Source of the DNA: Cololabis saira
Lineage: Eukaryota; Chordata; Actinopteri; Beloniformes; Belonidae
Reading direction: 5' to 3'
DNA length: 64,000 bases
NCBI RefSeq assembly: GCF_033807715.1
Contig: NC_084596.1
Location: 31,380,879-31,444,878, forward strand
Both the position numbers and the translations under genes were made by a program. Within the stretch, counting starts at the first letter, position 1, and every line of letters starts with the position of its first letter. The notes under the pieces are model-generated. The model searched no databases. It was not told the origin of the DNA and saw nothing but the letters and a program-made list of their open reading frames with translations. This document shows positions 1 through 17,249 of this stretch, piece after piece.

Positions 1-2397
1 ACAACAGCTGCTTTGAGACTAGTATTTTCTGCACAGATATCTACTGAATCATTGTCAAATCCATTTTCTTCGAGGGTCATTACTAGGGCAACGCCACTAT
101 CACTAGGCAACAGCAAGACCTGTCAGACATTCAGCATATTGGATATATTACACAAGGGATGACAAGGATATGACATGGCTAATGCCTCTCATTAGGCCAG
201 TTTTATAGTTAAATACATACATGAAGTCCTTTTATTGTGTCATTTTTCTGTCTGTTTTCTTCACTTACCTAGTTTTAATGACCCTGTAGAGAGAAAGACA
301 CCACATTCAGCTTTAACTGGAAATTTGCAAATGTAAGTGTGTGCAAGTGTGGAAAAAGTGGTTTATTTTTTAAAGTTTATTTCTTTTTATAAATTATTTT
401 TTCAATTAACCAGTACTATAGTGTTACAGAAAACACACCTGCTGTTTTTTTGCTGATGTGTATAGAGAATTAACCGTCGCTCAACCTTTTGATCTGCCCA
501 TCAAACACTTGGACAGGCCATCACCGGCAGACCATTAATTAGCTGTGGACATGAATGAGAGGGAAGGACAAACAAAAAACGGTCTCTTTTGCCAAACTGG
601 TCAAAATACTGGTAGGTTGATGCTCCTTCCAAAAATATGTTTATCCGTAGTATTTAATCAGCTGAGTTACAATTCTATTTTTTCTGGATATTGATAATCA
701 CACATTTCACTGTCATTCAACTATGCAATTAATCCAACAAAAAAGTTTTTTTGAGCGTGCCATCCTACCACCAAATCCCAATTAATGGCAACAACTAGAC
801 AGAAAAACAAGCTCATTAGATGTCTCCCCCAGACTGTAGAATGACACACACTTTGTCAGTCCCAACACCACTGTCACCACAGTGACACACTCATGTAATT
901 AAGACATGCGGGCTGCCAGGGAGTTTGCCTTTTCCCTTGCTACGTACTTATTAGAGGAACCTTTACGGATAATGTTAGCCTGTGTTGCAAACCTGGGGAG
1001 AAATGAGCTGACAAAACACCGAGCTCCATGGACTGTCATCTAAAACCTGCTGTGCCAAGACTCTGAAAAACATGAGGACGACAGTTTTTGAGCCAGAGAC
1101 CGTATTCGTTTTCCCTAATTTTCCTAATTTCCAAATCAAAAGAACAGAACCAATTGGGGGGAGGGATTGTTTACTAAGCAAGCAGATGTAAATCTGTTGA
1201 TAAGAGCAAAAGATGTGACAAGCCACAAACTCCTTACAAATAGAGCAAAGCAGCTCACCAATGTTATTTTTTATCGAATTATGAAAAATGTTACTCCCAC
1301 TGGAGACACAGCAGACTACACAGGATGTTCTGTGTCTGAAGTATAAATATACGGCACACAAAACATTTGTCACGGTTACTGATGGTAAAAACAAACACTC
1401 TTCTTTTGCTCATATACTATGTGTATAATCTCACTTTTGCCAACATTTAACAATCTGGTAAAATAATTGGGAACTAACATATATAGAAGCATTAGTATTA
1501 AATAATGTTTTTATTCCATTCTCTATATTATCTATTGTATTAATTAACATTCTATTATCTAACAGTGGGATTTTACACTTTGCAATATGTTGCAAATCAC
1601 TTAAGAACAAGTAAAAAAAAAGGAAAGTTGTTTACTTGATTCAATCCATTGTTCAGCCGACAGAAAATTAATAGTTTACGACATATATATGTATGTATAC
1701 ATGGGGTACAAGGGTATTTTTTTCTATCCACCCTAACCCATATAGATTATACAGTTTTTATAAAGTTTCTTATTTCTCAACTCAGATCTGTTTTGTTTTG
1801 TTTTTTGTTTTTCTTAGTGATGCAACTGCTGGGTTCAACGTTGATGTTTAGGGGGTAATAAACATGCACCACGGGTTAGTTTTAGGGTTAGGGTTAGGTA
1901 CAGTGTTGTGTAAAAAAAAACATAAAATAAATGTAAAAACAACTGCTGAACTAAAAATTTAAAAAATAAGAAGTCAATTCAATTTGAATAAATAAATAAT
2001 TGAAACTCCTGCTTTAAGTATTAGATTAAATTGATCTGAAAGTCCTGTTTTCTTTTTATTCATATTTTTTTTACGTTATCACTTGTTTTGACGAAAAAGA
2101 AGGTCAGTGTTCCTCTGAGAATGCTCAAAAACTGCCAAATAATTATATACAGACAAAATGTTCAGATCCCACATTATTAATACAGACGTAAAAACCACAA
2201 ACTGATTTATTGCTTCAGGTGTTGTAAAACCTCTCCACTCAGCCTTCTGCTACCGCTCTTCAAATCTGCTATCTATTAAACCTTTTAAAGCCTGACATGA
2301 AAAAACACAAAAAAAATCCCAACTTTCTTTTTATTAGAAGTGTTAATTATATATAGGAATCAAAAACACTTCAAATTTTGTATAAAAAAAATCTAAA
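1..2397. other. AT-rich stretch with no recognisable gene
   Basis: I see no convincing exon here. The longest open frame (minus strand, about 975-1394) has no recognisable motif and no splice context. A short telomere-like run (two and a half TTAGGG units) lies at 1882-1898. Microsatellite and poly-A/T tracts are scattered through the segment. Confidence 0.5.
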
Positions 2398-2399
2398 TA

Positions 2400-2939
2400 C
2401 CGTATTTTCTGGACTATAAGCCGCACCTGTATATAAGCCGCATCCGCCATATTTTTAAAAAAATAATAAAAAAAGATATACAAGCCGCACCTGTATATAA
2501 GCCGCATCTGCTCTATTTAAAAAAAAAAAATGATATGCAAGCCGCAGATATTTATGTTGTTAGATTAGATATTTACTACATGTACAGAAGGATTTTGAAC
2601 TGTAAATGATGTACATGTTTGTACCTAAATAGATCCTTTCCTAACAGTGTCTTTTAACACGGCAGCAACTTTGCTGATTAAAACGGGACAGAACCAAGAG
2701 AAAATAACCGCTATTTATTTATCTATTTATCTGTTTGAAATATGCTTCTACCTACTTCTATCTGCTAAAGAAGAAGTAGCATATTCTTCTTTGCATTTAT
2801 TTTGTCTTAATTTTTATTCTAATTGCGGTTAGAGCGCCCTGCGGTGGAAGAAAAATCCACAGATTAGCCGCACCTTTGTATAAGCCGCATGGTTGAAAAC
2901 CTATGAAAAAAGTAGCGGCTTATAGTCCAGAAAATACGG
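2400..2939. mobile_element. Non-autonomous DNA transposon (MITE) with perfect 25-bp TIRs and TA target duplication
   Basis: The left end begins CCGTATTTTCTGGACTATAA and the right end is its exact reverse complement over 25 bp, ending in ATACGG. Both ends are flanked by TA (2398-2399 and 2940-2941), which fits a 2-bp TA target duplication as in Tc1/mariner-like elements. The interior has a tandem copy of a unit containing AAGCCGCACCTGTATATAAG and AT-rich filler, with no transposase frame. Family assignment is inference; the termini and flanking TA are seen directly. Confidence 0.85.
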
Positions 2940-3398
2940 TAATTATTTTCCTTATCATTATGAATATATATGTACATGTAGGCAACTGTACCTTTGTTTT
3001 TTTTAGTTGCTTTATTTTTATACTTTTTTTGGTGTGTATGAATCTTTTTTTTTTTTTTACCTTTTTTGATTAAAAAGGGATGCTACAAAGATCAAAGAAA
3101 GTCATGTATCAAATATGTTACATCTGGCATTAAAGTGTTAAAACACCATTTAAGAAATGAGTATGACTAATATTCTACAAGAAAAACTCATGCTCCTTCA
3201 ACAATCCTGGAAAGCAGACTAATTATTATTAACCTGCTTTCCACTCCATGTCTGCTGCAGCACTGTGAATAACTAAACATAAATTAAACTGTATTAAAAC
3301 AAAATGTTTGTTAAGTTAAAGTATTATTTTCTAATGAGGTTTACATCATTTGTTAATTTAACGTAACCCTTCGCTATTGACTTTCTAGTGTTGTTATC

Positions 3399-3445
3399 TC
3401 AGATGTAAGTTGCTGTGGATAAAAGCCTCTGCTAAATGACAGTAT

Positions 3446-3486
<41 letters not shown>
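3399..3486 (-). repeat. Conserved fish repeat core (minus) followed by an (AGT)n microsatellite
   Basis: On the minus strand, bases 3443-3399 read TCATTTAGCAGAGGCTTTTA and continue to CTTACATCTGA. A near-identical core lies at 55027-55072. It abuts a run of about 14 TAG/AGT units at 3444-3486. From memory this core is very common in teleost genomes as part of an interspersed element; the family is not assigned here. Confidence 0.6.
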
Positions 3487-4814
3487 TGGCATTCATATTC
3501 ATCTTGGTGTATGCGGTTTCATCTGACATGGCAGCGCAAACAGTAGCCACTGTGTGCCGTTGTCAAAGCCAACATAAACATGTTCTACTTAGCCAAGCAG
3601 CGGTTGCATGCGCTACACCGCTGAGACTGTCTCACACGAAAGGTTTGACCAGATGAGTTGATAAGCTGATGGGGAGGCAGGTGTTAGTTTCTTGTTCCTC
3701 AGGAGGGAGCAGATGAGTGCAGACGCGGGTGGGGAATCATGATGAGACTAATCAGTGCGTATGGCCAGCACTGGGGAGCAAGAAAAATACTCAAGAGGAG
3801 TCGGCATTGTCATATGGTCATGGAAACGCCACAGCACAGATATTTGAGGAACCAACTAGGGAGAAGTATTTTCCTCAAGGAAACTGGAGTATAAAGGGAA
3901 AAGGAACCAGAGGTGGAAGCAAAGGTGTGAAATAAAGATAAACAGAATGAACTGGAAGCTAAAATGAATAATATGAAGGGTAAAAACATTCAATGGGTTC
4001 ATAGAGGTTTGTTTTTTTCATTTGTTTTGTTTTGTTTTTAATAAACAATTAAATTATATATTCACAAACTGCACTGGAGATAAATATACAAAGACTAAGA
4101 TGTGGTTTAAATAATGGAAATATTCTGAATACGTAAATCTCCATGACACTAAATGTGGAAAAACTACAGCTTCAGAACAGAACTGCTAATTTTGTTTATT
4201 GTGATCTAAAGGCCATCTCCAACATCAAAGAGATGCTTTGGTAGTGGAGATATTTTGTATTGAAGCTAGCCTTCAAAGAGCTCAGCATTCATTCAGGGGT
4301 TACTTTTTATCAGGATTACATTCATTTGACCCTGTGAAGTAACCAGATGCTCACATCTATGGAGAAATCCAGGAGCTTACACACAGAAACCTGCAGTATA
4401 AAGTAATACAGCTGCCAGGGTGCTCACAATGAAAAATGCAGGAACTCATGACCTTGATAATCAAATATTTCTTTATTTTACGTTTACAACATTTCAAAAA
4501 AGAGTGCTAATTGTGTAAACTGCAGCTTGTGATCATATAAAAGAGCAAACCAAATATTTAACATAGACGAGTGACTGCACATTAGTGATTTTATTTTAAG
4601 ACTACTAAGTATTGAGGTGCTGTAAAACTTGGAAAATCTCATTACAATTAAAAGATGACCTTAAAGTACCATACCAAGAATCAAAAAGGACAATGGTCTC
4701 TTTCATTATCATAGTGATAACTGGCCTTTAGCAGATTTAAAACCTTGGGCTCGTAGACATTCTTTTTTTTGTTTTGTTTTGTTTTGTTTTTTAGGAGGAG
4801 CAACACCAACCATG
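3487..4814. other. Intergenic, no gene seen
   Basis: This is AT-rich sequence without a convincing exon. A short frame at 3717-3935 (plus) has no recognisable motif and lacks splice signals at sensible positions. A (TTTTG)n-like tract lies at about 4768-4792, just before the palindromic element. Confidence 0.4.
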
Positions 4815-4820
4815 ACTTTG

Positions 4821-5755
4821 TACGACGGAGTATTAGGGCCAAACTAAGACAAAAAAAAATGGAAATTACGAGAATAAAGTCATAATATAATGAGAATAAA
4901 GTCGTAAAATTACGAGAATAAAGTCGTAATAGAATAAAGTCGTAATATTACGAGAATAAAGTCGTAATATTACGAGAATAAAGTCATAATATAATGAGAA
5001 TAAAGTCGTAAAATTACGAGAATAAAGTCGTAATAGAATAAAGTCGTAATATTACGAGAATAAAGTCGTAATATTACGAGAATAAAGTCGTAAAATTATG
5101 AGAATAAAGTCGTAATGTTGCGAGAATAAAGTCGTAATAGAATAAAGTCGTAATATTACGAGAATAAAGTCGTAATATTACGAGAATAAAGTCGTAAAAT
5201 TACGAGAATAAAGTCGTAATGTTGCGAGAATAAAGTCGTAATAGAATAAAGTCGTAATATTACGAGAATAAAGTCGTAAAATTACGAGAATAAAGTCGTA
5301 ACATTACGAGAATAAAGTCATAATGTTGCGAGAATAAAGTCGTAATATTATGAGAATAAAGTCGTAATATTACGAGAATAAAGTCGTAAAATTACGAGAA
5401 TAAAGTCGTCACATTACGAGAATAAAGTCGTAATATTATGAGAATATAATTTATGAGAACTCTAACAGGAAGAGCTTCTTCTCCCTGTGTTAAAATGAGG
5501 AATATTGAGCATCTTGTGAAGTTATATTTATATATTTATAATATATTACGACTTTATTCTCGTAATATTATGACTTTATTCTCGTTATTTTACGACTTTA
5601 TTCTTGTAATATTATGACTTTATTCTCGTAATTTTACGACTTTATTCTCGTAATATTATGACTTTATTCTCGTAATTTTACAACTTTATTCTCATTACAT
5701 TATGACTTTATTCTCGTAATTTCCTTTTTTTGTTTGGCCCTAATACTCCGTCGTA
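4821..5755. mobile_element. Long palindromic DNA transposon built of about 20-bp tandem units
   Basis: The termini are inverted: TACGACGGAGTATTAGGGCC at the left and its reverse complement at 5736-5755. An identical hexamer ACTTTG flanks both ends (4815-4820 and 5756-5761), consistent with a target duplication. The left arm (about 4860-5455) is a tandem array of a unit like TTACGAGAATAAAGTCGTAA. The right arm (about 5545-5720) carries the same unit in the opposite orientation, around a short unique spacer at 5456-5540. The whole element could fold into one long hairpin. It has no coding capacity, and the superfamily is not certain. Confidence 0.8.
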
Positions 5756-5761
5756 ACTTTG

Positions 5762-6480
5762 AACCATGAAATGAACAAAAAATAAATGACATCAATCCTA
5801 AAAGGAATTGGAAGCCAATGTAGAGAGGAGACAACAGGAGTGATATGGTCTCTTCTTATTGCCTGTTAGCAATTGAGCTGCAGCGTTCTGTAGGTGTCAT
5901 AGTGAAGACTGACCTAACCCGAGTCCAGGGAATTACAATACTCCAGCCTTGTAATAATAAATCTTTTGAGATCTTTAGTAAACAGGTAGGGGTCAGTTTA
6001 GCTAACAGACTCAGTTATTAAAAAGAACTTTTTACTTCAGAACTAATCCGTCTGTCAAACGTAAAAGCACTATCAAAATGAATCCCAAGGCTTTTAACAG
6101 TAGAGCGACATCTTGAAGTAAGGTACCCCAAAACTAGAGACAGGGCAAAGTCAATAAAAGTCTCAAACACAATGACCTCTGTCTTACTATCGTTTAAAAG
6201 CAGCAATTTGAAATCCCTGGGGTAATGTCTATTAGAACAGAGGCTGTATAGACTCCTTACAGTCTACTCTTAAACGGAGATAGGTTTGAAGGTCATTAGC
6301 AAAGGATTGAAAGGAAACATTGTGTTTAAGCAAAACAGAGCCCAATGGCAGCATATAAAAAATAAACAGCAGGGGGCCAGGAATGGACCCTCACCTTATT
6401 GTTTTTACTGTTTCACTTACGTAATTGCTGGGGCAGAGCCCAAAAAAAATGCACCACAGGGACAGTAAAAATATATCCTA
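5762..6480 (-). mobile_element. L2-like LINE ORF2 fragment, degenerate
   Basis: Minus-strand translation gives LLLNDSKTEVIVF and, after a gap, VKSLGIHFDSAFTFD with ISSEVKSSF (about 6206-6018). It then gives a RLEYCNSL-like block near 5960-5935. These are the conserved C-terminal blocks of fish L2/Rex1-type reverse transcriptase ORFs. Frameshifts and stops interrupt the reading frame, so this is a dead, 5'-truncated copy. Confidence 0.75.
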
Positions 6481-6626
6481 TTCTATTTTATATGACTTTG
6501 GGCAACACCCTTACGTGTCAAGATCACTGCAACATGATCACATTTCCGATACAAGCATTCTCGTGATTTTTAGTTTTATGCATATAACAATTTCTTAATT
6601 TCCTTTGGGGATGGAAGTGTCCACAC

Positions 6627-6846
6627 CAGGGGTCACCAATCCTGGTCCTCGAGGGCCGGTGTCCTGCATGTTTTACATGTTTCACTGCTTCATTGCACCG
6701 TGATAAAAGGGACTATGTCGTTAAGAGAATAGTGCAGACCTCAATGACAAGCTGATGACGATGATGATTAATTAGAATCAGGTGTGTTAAAGCAGAGACA
6801 ACTCTAAAACATGCCCGCCCTCGAGGACCAGGATTGGTGACCCCTG
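6627..6846. mobile_element. hAT-type MITE with intact 8-bp target duplication
   Basis: The element starts CAGGGGTCACCAATCCTGGT and ends with the reverse complement ACCAGGATTGGTGACCCCTG. It is flanked on both sides by the same octamer GTCCACAC (6619-6626 and 6847-6854). An 8-bp duplication with CAGGGG...CCCCTG ends is diagnostic of hAT transposons. The 220-bp interior has no coding capacity. Confidence 0.9.
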
Positions 6847-6945
6847 GTCCACACCAACAGTTTTTAAGGCCAAAATCCTGTTTTCTTATTAAATTGCAAG
6901 ACATACATAACTATAAACGTATTAATTCAAATCATTAGCCTATAT

Positions 6946-7460
6946 CAGGGTTCGGCAACCCGCGGCTCTTTAGCGCCGCCCTAGTGGCTCACTGGAGCTT
7001 TTTCAAAAATGTTTGACCTTTTTTTTCTTTTTTTTCTTCTTTTTTTCCTTTCTTTCTCTATTTTTTCCTTTTTCCTTTCCTTTTTAATCTCGACATTTCT
7101 ACTTTTTTCTCAAAATTGCGACTTTTTTCTCTACATTTCGACCTTTTTCTCGACATTTCTACTTTTGTCTCTACATTTCGACTTTTTCTCAACATTTCGA
7201 CTGTTTTCTCGAGATTGTACTTCAACATTAATCTCGACATTTCGACCTTTTTCCTCGACATTTCTACTTTTGTCTCGACATTTCGACTTTTTCTCAACAT
7301 TTCGACTGTTTTCTCGACATTTCGACTTTTTTCTCGACATTTCGCCATTTGCCTTCATTCTAAGGCTTATACAAGACTTTTCATTTTTTGCGGCTCCAGA
7401 CATATTTGTTTTTTGTGTTTTTGGTCCAATATGGCTCTTTCAACATTTTGGGTTGCCGAC
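6946..7460. mobile_element. hAT-like element carrying a pyrimidine-rich minisatellite
   Basis: The left end is CAGGGTTCGGCAACCCGCGG, and the right end reads GGGTTGCCGAC before CTATAT. The left flank GCCTATAT is nearly repeated at the right junction, so the element looks like an hAT copy whose last few right-end bases are lost. The interior (about 7085-7345) is a minisatellite of units like CTCGACATTTCGACTTTTT, which produces long meaningless open frames on both strands. Confidence 0.65.
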
Positions 7461-7598
7461 CTATATAGTTACGACGGATATAGTCTTTATTTAATAGTCA
7501 TTTATATCTGAAATCCACACGGAGGCCACCTTAAAAGTACAGCATTTGAGACAGCAATCTAACTATAAGTAAGAACATAATAAAGAGACTGGACTCAC

Positions 7599-7803
7599 CA
7601 CCGTGTTGACCCTCGGGTGTCTTGTCCTGCCGGCTCAGCACCTCGGACAGCGACGGGCGTGAGCTCTGCCGGCCGCTCCTCTTCCTGCCCAGGTCCGCCT
7701 GCGGAGCGGAGCGGCTCCTCTCCGGGTCCTGGCTCTCGGGCTCCGAGCCCACTTTCACCAGTGCGTTCCTTGTCCTAGTGAGCGCAGAAGTCACCGAGCC
7801 CAT
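7599..7803 (-). CDS. First coding exon of an unidentified protein, possibly N-myristoylated
   Basis: A GC-rich open frame starts at ATG 7803 and runs 68 codons to a strong donor (CACGGTG|GTGAGTCC, exon end 7599, phase 1). The peptide begins MGSVTSALTRTRNALVKVGS and continues Arg/Ser-rich, with SRPSLSEVLSRQDK near its end. Gly2 with Ser6 fits the N-myristoylation pattern MGxxxS/T. The codons are rich in G/C, unlike the flanking AT-rich repeats. I do not recognise the family. No later exon could be found between here and the left edge, so the gene may have a long intron or leave the window. It could also be a non-functional open frame in a CpG-rich patch. Confidence 0.45.
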
Positions 7804-7849
7804 CCCGAAAAGACTAAACTCAATCCTCCGTTGGAAACAGTTCCTGTGA

Positions 7850-9547
7850 GTTTACCTTGTATTTTCCTAAAAAAAAACCTGTTGAAACCATCCCGTCCTG
7901 CTCGCCCTGAAAAAATGAAATAAAACCCCTGACTGTGTTACCACTCAGTCGTTGGCAAGGAACTTCATAATTAGAGGAGTTCCGTTTGCATCTCCCTCGG
8001 TTGGGTTTCCTCCGACACGTCATGAGAAAGTTGCTCTGTCACAAACACACTCAGCCCGAGGGACAAACAGGCGGAAAACGACTTTCGTGATTAAAATGAC
8101 ACAATTTCAAGGTTCTTTTCTTCACATAAAAGACTATTTATCAGCCAAAATGTCTATCATGTGTTGACATTCATTGTGAAATAACACATGTCCCAGCCAA
8201 TCAGGTGCATGGGTTAATTTGTGGCAACTGCGAGACGCAACATCACTTTCTTAGAGTATACAGTGGTAAATAGTATCACGGGGTTTTGATCTCAAAGATT
8301 TTTTTTTATTTTTATTTTTTTTTTATGAAGCTTCTAGCTATGATAACCAGATAAAAGTGCTCTGTCAAAAGAGTTGGCGCAGTTGCATCACTCACCTGCA
8401 GATGGCAGTAAAACTGAACTGGACAGATGGAATTGGTAAGGTATGATTTCTAAAAGAGGATCTGAGTGTTCAGGTTCTGATCTGAAATAGTGACATGACT
8501 GCAACAACTGGCATGTTGTTATTATCAGATAGTATATATTGTAAGGTGAACAGACAGTGTGAGCTAATATATTATGACGCAATTAATTCATTACAAAAGA
8601 AAATCTAAGAACTATATCCCTAATGTCGAGATGCAGCATTTTATTAGTTCTATACAAGTTAACCCTCCTATTGTGTTACAGCACGATCTGACTGATGTTC
8701 AAAATTTTTCTTCAGAAATCTTCTTCAGAAATTCATCAGTTTGTCGTAAGGTTACATGACTTTACACAAGGCATATTATAACATGTTATTTTATCTGCAC
8801 TATAACAATGAGACAGGATGTTTTGTTAAAATTCTCATCAATCTGTGAAGATTATGTAGTCAGTTTTTCTCATTTGAATGTGTACGTTTTATACGTGAAA
8901 AATTATAAACAGTACTTCTTTCATGTTATACTGCAAGATATTAATGTGTCTATTGTATATCTTGATTATTTTATTTACCGGTTACTTCCCTATTGTAGGT
9001 TACTGGCACACGCTTGAGCAAAAGGTGATGTTTTTTGACATCATAGATCTTTCCATATAATGCCTTTGTCGAGTGGATGGACATTCATCCAAGCTGGATG
9101 AAAGGCAAAAACTTTGAGAGGAAAATATGCCTTGTGGGAGCCGTGAAAAGCCATTGTGGAACTGTTCATTCAAAGGTAGAAACACCTTTCTCAATGGTGA
9201 GAAGCATGTAAATATCAGCAGCAACAACTAAGCCCAGCAGAGAAGGACAAAAAGGAAGAGATGACACAAGTGTGCACTACAAGATGTAAATCTTTCTGAT
9301 AAGCTCTGTCTGCCACAAACGCTGTATTACAATGTGCAAGGCTCATGCAGTTACCACATTGCTTTGCCCACCATGATCATGAAAGGACAGTTTTCAGTTC
9401 TGTATTTGCAAAATAAATGTTAAGGTATTCAGACGTCACTCTTGTACCACAGTTTTGTAATAATATTTCTGGTATAGATGTGTGATAATGTAAATGGTTT
9501 AAAAACAATATCCTTCTATGTATATATGTATATATAATGTATGTATG

Positions 9548-9549
<2 letters not shown>
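7850..9549. other. Intergenic, no gene seen
   Basis: The proximal part (7804-8000) would be 5' UTR or promoter of the exon at 7599-7803 if that exon is real. The rest shows only short open frames without recognisable motifs. Confidence 0.4.
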
Positions 9550-9742
<193 letters not shown>

Positions 9743-9829
9743 CAAAGGCTACAGTTCTTGTGCAGATGGCTCAGATTTAAGTCCTGACTTTGCTGTGTGT
9801 CATCTTCATCTACACGTCAATGATGCCAC

Positions 9830-9959
<130 letters not shown>

Positions 9960-10344
9960 TGATTCAGGGTGCCCTTACTCTCACTGCATTCTTGATGCAA
10001 TGATGCAGTTATTGATGCAAAGTGCCTTTATGGCAACACCATGATACTGCATAAACCCTAATAACAGACACTAAGTTAGTATGTGAATTAATTATTAATT
10101 TAAAATCAATATTAAAAAAAAGAAATGTACCAAATATGTAGCCTATGCTGCATGTGTTTCCAAGTTTGGGGGTGTGTTTAATCATGTGTGGAGGGAGTGG
10201 AGCAGTGGACTTGCAGTGAGAAGATGCAGAGGGGAAGTGCGGAAGAGAGGTGTATAACTTAACAGACTGGGACTGCTTGTGAGAAGAAAAAAAAAAGAAA
10301 AATTAGTCAGTGATGGCTTCTTCCATTGCAATTATGGTTTTTAA

Positions 10345-10622
10345 CCCCTTGATGCCCGATGTTACATATTTGATAACATACCCTTCTGAGCACTCTGTGA
10401 TGTATAAAGATGTATAAAACTAAAATAATTCAAAAAAATCTGTATCATAAATAGAAAAAATACATAAAATTATCAATGTATTCATAGAAATACAAAAAAA
10501 TAAAAATAACTGTTAAAGACAGACTTGGGAATTTCTTTATTCTTTATGTATTATAGACACTGTAAATAAAAAAAAAACATGTAATTTTCTGTGTATTATT
10601 TCATATATCATTCGTCAAAGAG
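10345..10622. mobile_element. piggyBac-like MITE flanked by TTAA
   Basis: The left end reads TTAA|CCCCTTGATG and the right end CGTCAAAGAG|TTAA. TTAA lies at 10341-10344 and 10623-10626, and the CCC..GGG-type imperfect inverted ends match piggyBac-type termini. The interior is AT-rich and non-coding. A related end in inverse orientation, TTACATCTGGCATTAAAGTG followed by TTAA, lies at 3118-3141. Confidence 0.6.
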
Positions 10623-10626
10623 TTAA

Positions 10627-11339
10627 TATAAAACAGCTTTATGTGTGTTTGCCTTCAGCAGAGCAGTGATGACAATGCCTTGTGTTATACTGTAGACTAA
10701 CATGGCCGCTTGTTAGATAAACCTGTCCACAAAAATTCAACTTATTGTTGAATTATCAGCATTTTTCACAACTGTCTCGGAGAAGGTGATGTAATTCTTG
10801 TAATCTAATTCACAGCTTGAAGCAGCAGTCCACTTTCTTCCTTTGTGCAGTTAAATACATTAATGTTAAAAGCAATGAAGTGCAGATGCATCAACCAAAG
10901 ACTCTGAGGAAGTCCGTGAATATTTCCAAACTGTCTTGTGTCCCCACCAGTTTGAAAAGGACCTTGCAGAGTAAACAGTGATTGAAAAGTACTTTACCTT
11001 CATGGAATATACGTATCCCAATAAATACCTACATGAAGATTATCAGACTACTCAACTCAGCTCACTTCACCATCAGATTTCTTTTCCAATTCCTTTTTCT
11101 TATAGGAATCCACTTATTTACAAGAATAATTTATGTTTAGTTTATATGTTTTCAAAATCATGCTATTAGTGACCCATGTAAAGCATGTGCTGTTATTGAA
11201 AACAAATGAGTTATTTCACAGGCTTAACACTAGCAAAATAAAAAGTTTTCAGTTCATGAATTTGTTAAAATGTTAATTATAGAGCCTAATGCCATGTTCT
11301 TACCATAAAGTATACAAAGTATTACTCCTAGGCACAGTG
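10627..11339. other. Intergenic, no gene seen
   Basis: This is AT-rich sequence between the piggyBac-like MITE and the 3' end of the vimentin-like gene. The short open frame at 10978-11169 has no recognisable motif. Confidence 0.4.
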
Positions 11340-11359
11340 TTGACTTAAAGTCTTCGTAG

Positions 11360-11365
11360 TTTATT
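11360..11365 (-). promoter_or_regulatory. Candidate polyadenylation signal of the vimentin-like gene
   Basis: AATAAA on the minus strand, about 355 nt after the stop codon. It is the first canonical signal I see downstream of the last exon. Confidence 0.5.
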
Positions 11366-11718
11366 GCTGCATACAGGCAATTGTGACATCTTTAGCATAC
11401 AGGTTTCTTGAAGTTGTGCATGCTATATTGATCAAAAATACTACTTTGGTGACAAAGAAAGCTTTATGTAAACCTCAGTGAGGCTTTCTATGCTGTGTTT
11501 GAGTTCTACAATGAGTCTAAACAAACGTGACTGAAGAGAAAGCAAAAAAAAAACAGTCTGTGTCAACTAACAGCTTGCTGGATCATCACATATAAAGGCA
11601 CTTCTCAAGGCTGTTTGCTTTTCGTGGGTTTGTTTGTTTGTTTGCTTGCTTGTTGCCAGGGTGAAATGTGTCTCTTCTTATTGCTTGTATTGGCTGTTTG
11701 GCAAAGATGAGGAGATTA

Positions 11719-16942
<5,224 letters not shown>

Positions 16943-17054
16943 CTTCTTCTTCCTACTGTACCTTTATAAAGTGGTCTGCTGCGGTGTGAGATCGCCCCAG
17001 CCTCAGCAGCATCCGCGCAGTACGCCTGGATAGGCGTTTCCCCAAGCGCGACTT

Positions 17055-17061
17055 ATTTATA
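17055..17061 (-). promoter_or_regulatory. TATA box of the vimentin-like gene
   Basis: The minus strand reads GACTATAAATAAGTCG here, about 113 nt upstream of the ATG. That leaves room for a transcription start near 17025 and a 5' UTR of about 80 nt. A second TATAAA at about 16970 is too close to the ATG to be the main one. Confidence 0.7.
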
Positions 17062-17134
17062 GTCTCCTCCTTATGCAAAATAACGCACCAACGACCTGAA
17101 CGACACGCTGGAAGTCCAATCACGGGGGGGAATA

Positions 17135-17249
<115 letters not shown>

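Noticed and set aside
1882..1898. TTAGGG-like repeats as an interstitial telomere
   Set aside because: Only about two and a half units, which easily arise by chance or by microsatellite growth.
4860..5455. Regularly spaced repeats that superficially resemble a CRISPR array
   Set aside because: The units are directly tandem without unique spacers, lie inside a TIR element, and the genome is eukaryotic.
7009..7511. Open frames of 90-161 codons on both strands
   Set aside because: They come from the pyrimidine minisatellite inside the hAT-like element; composition is periodic and no family is recognisable.
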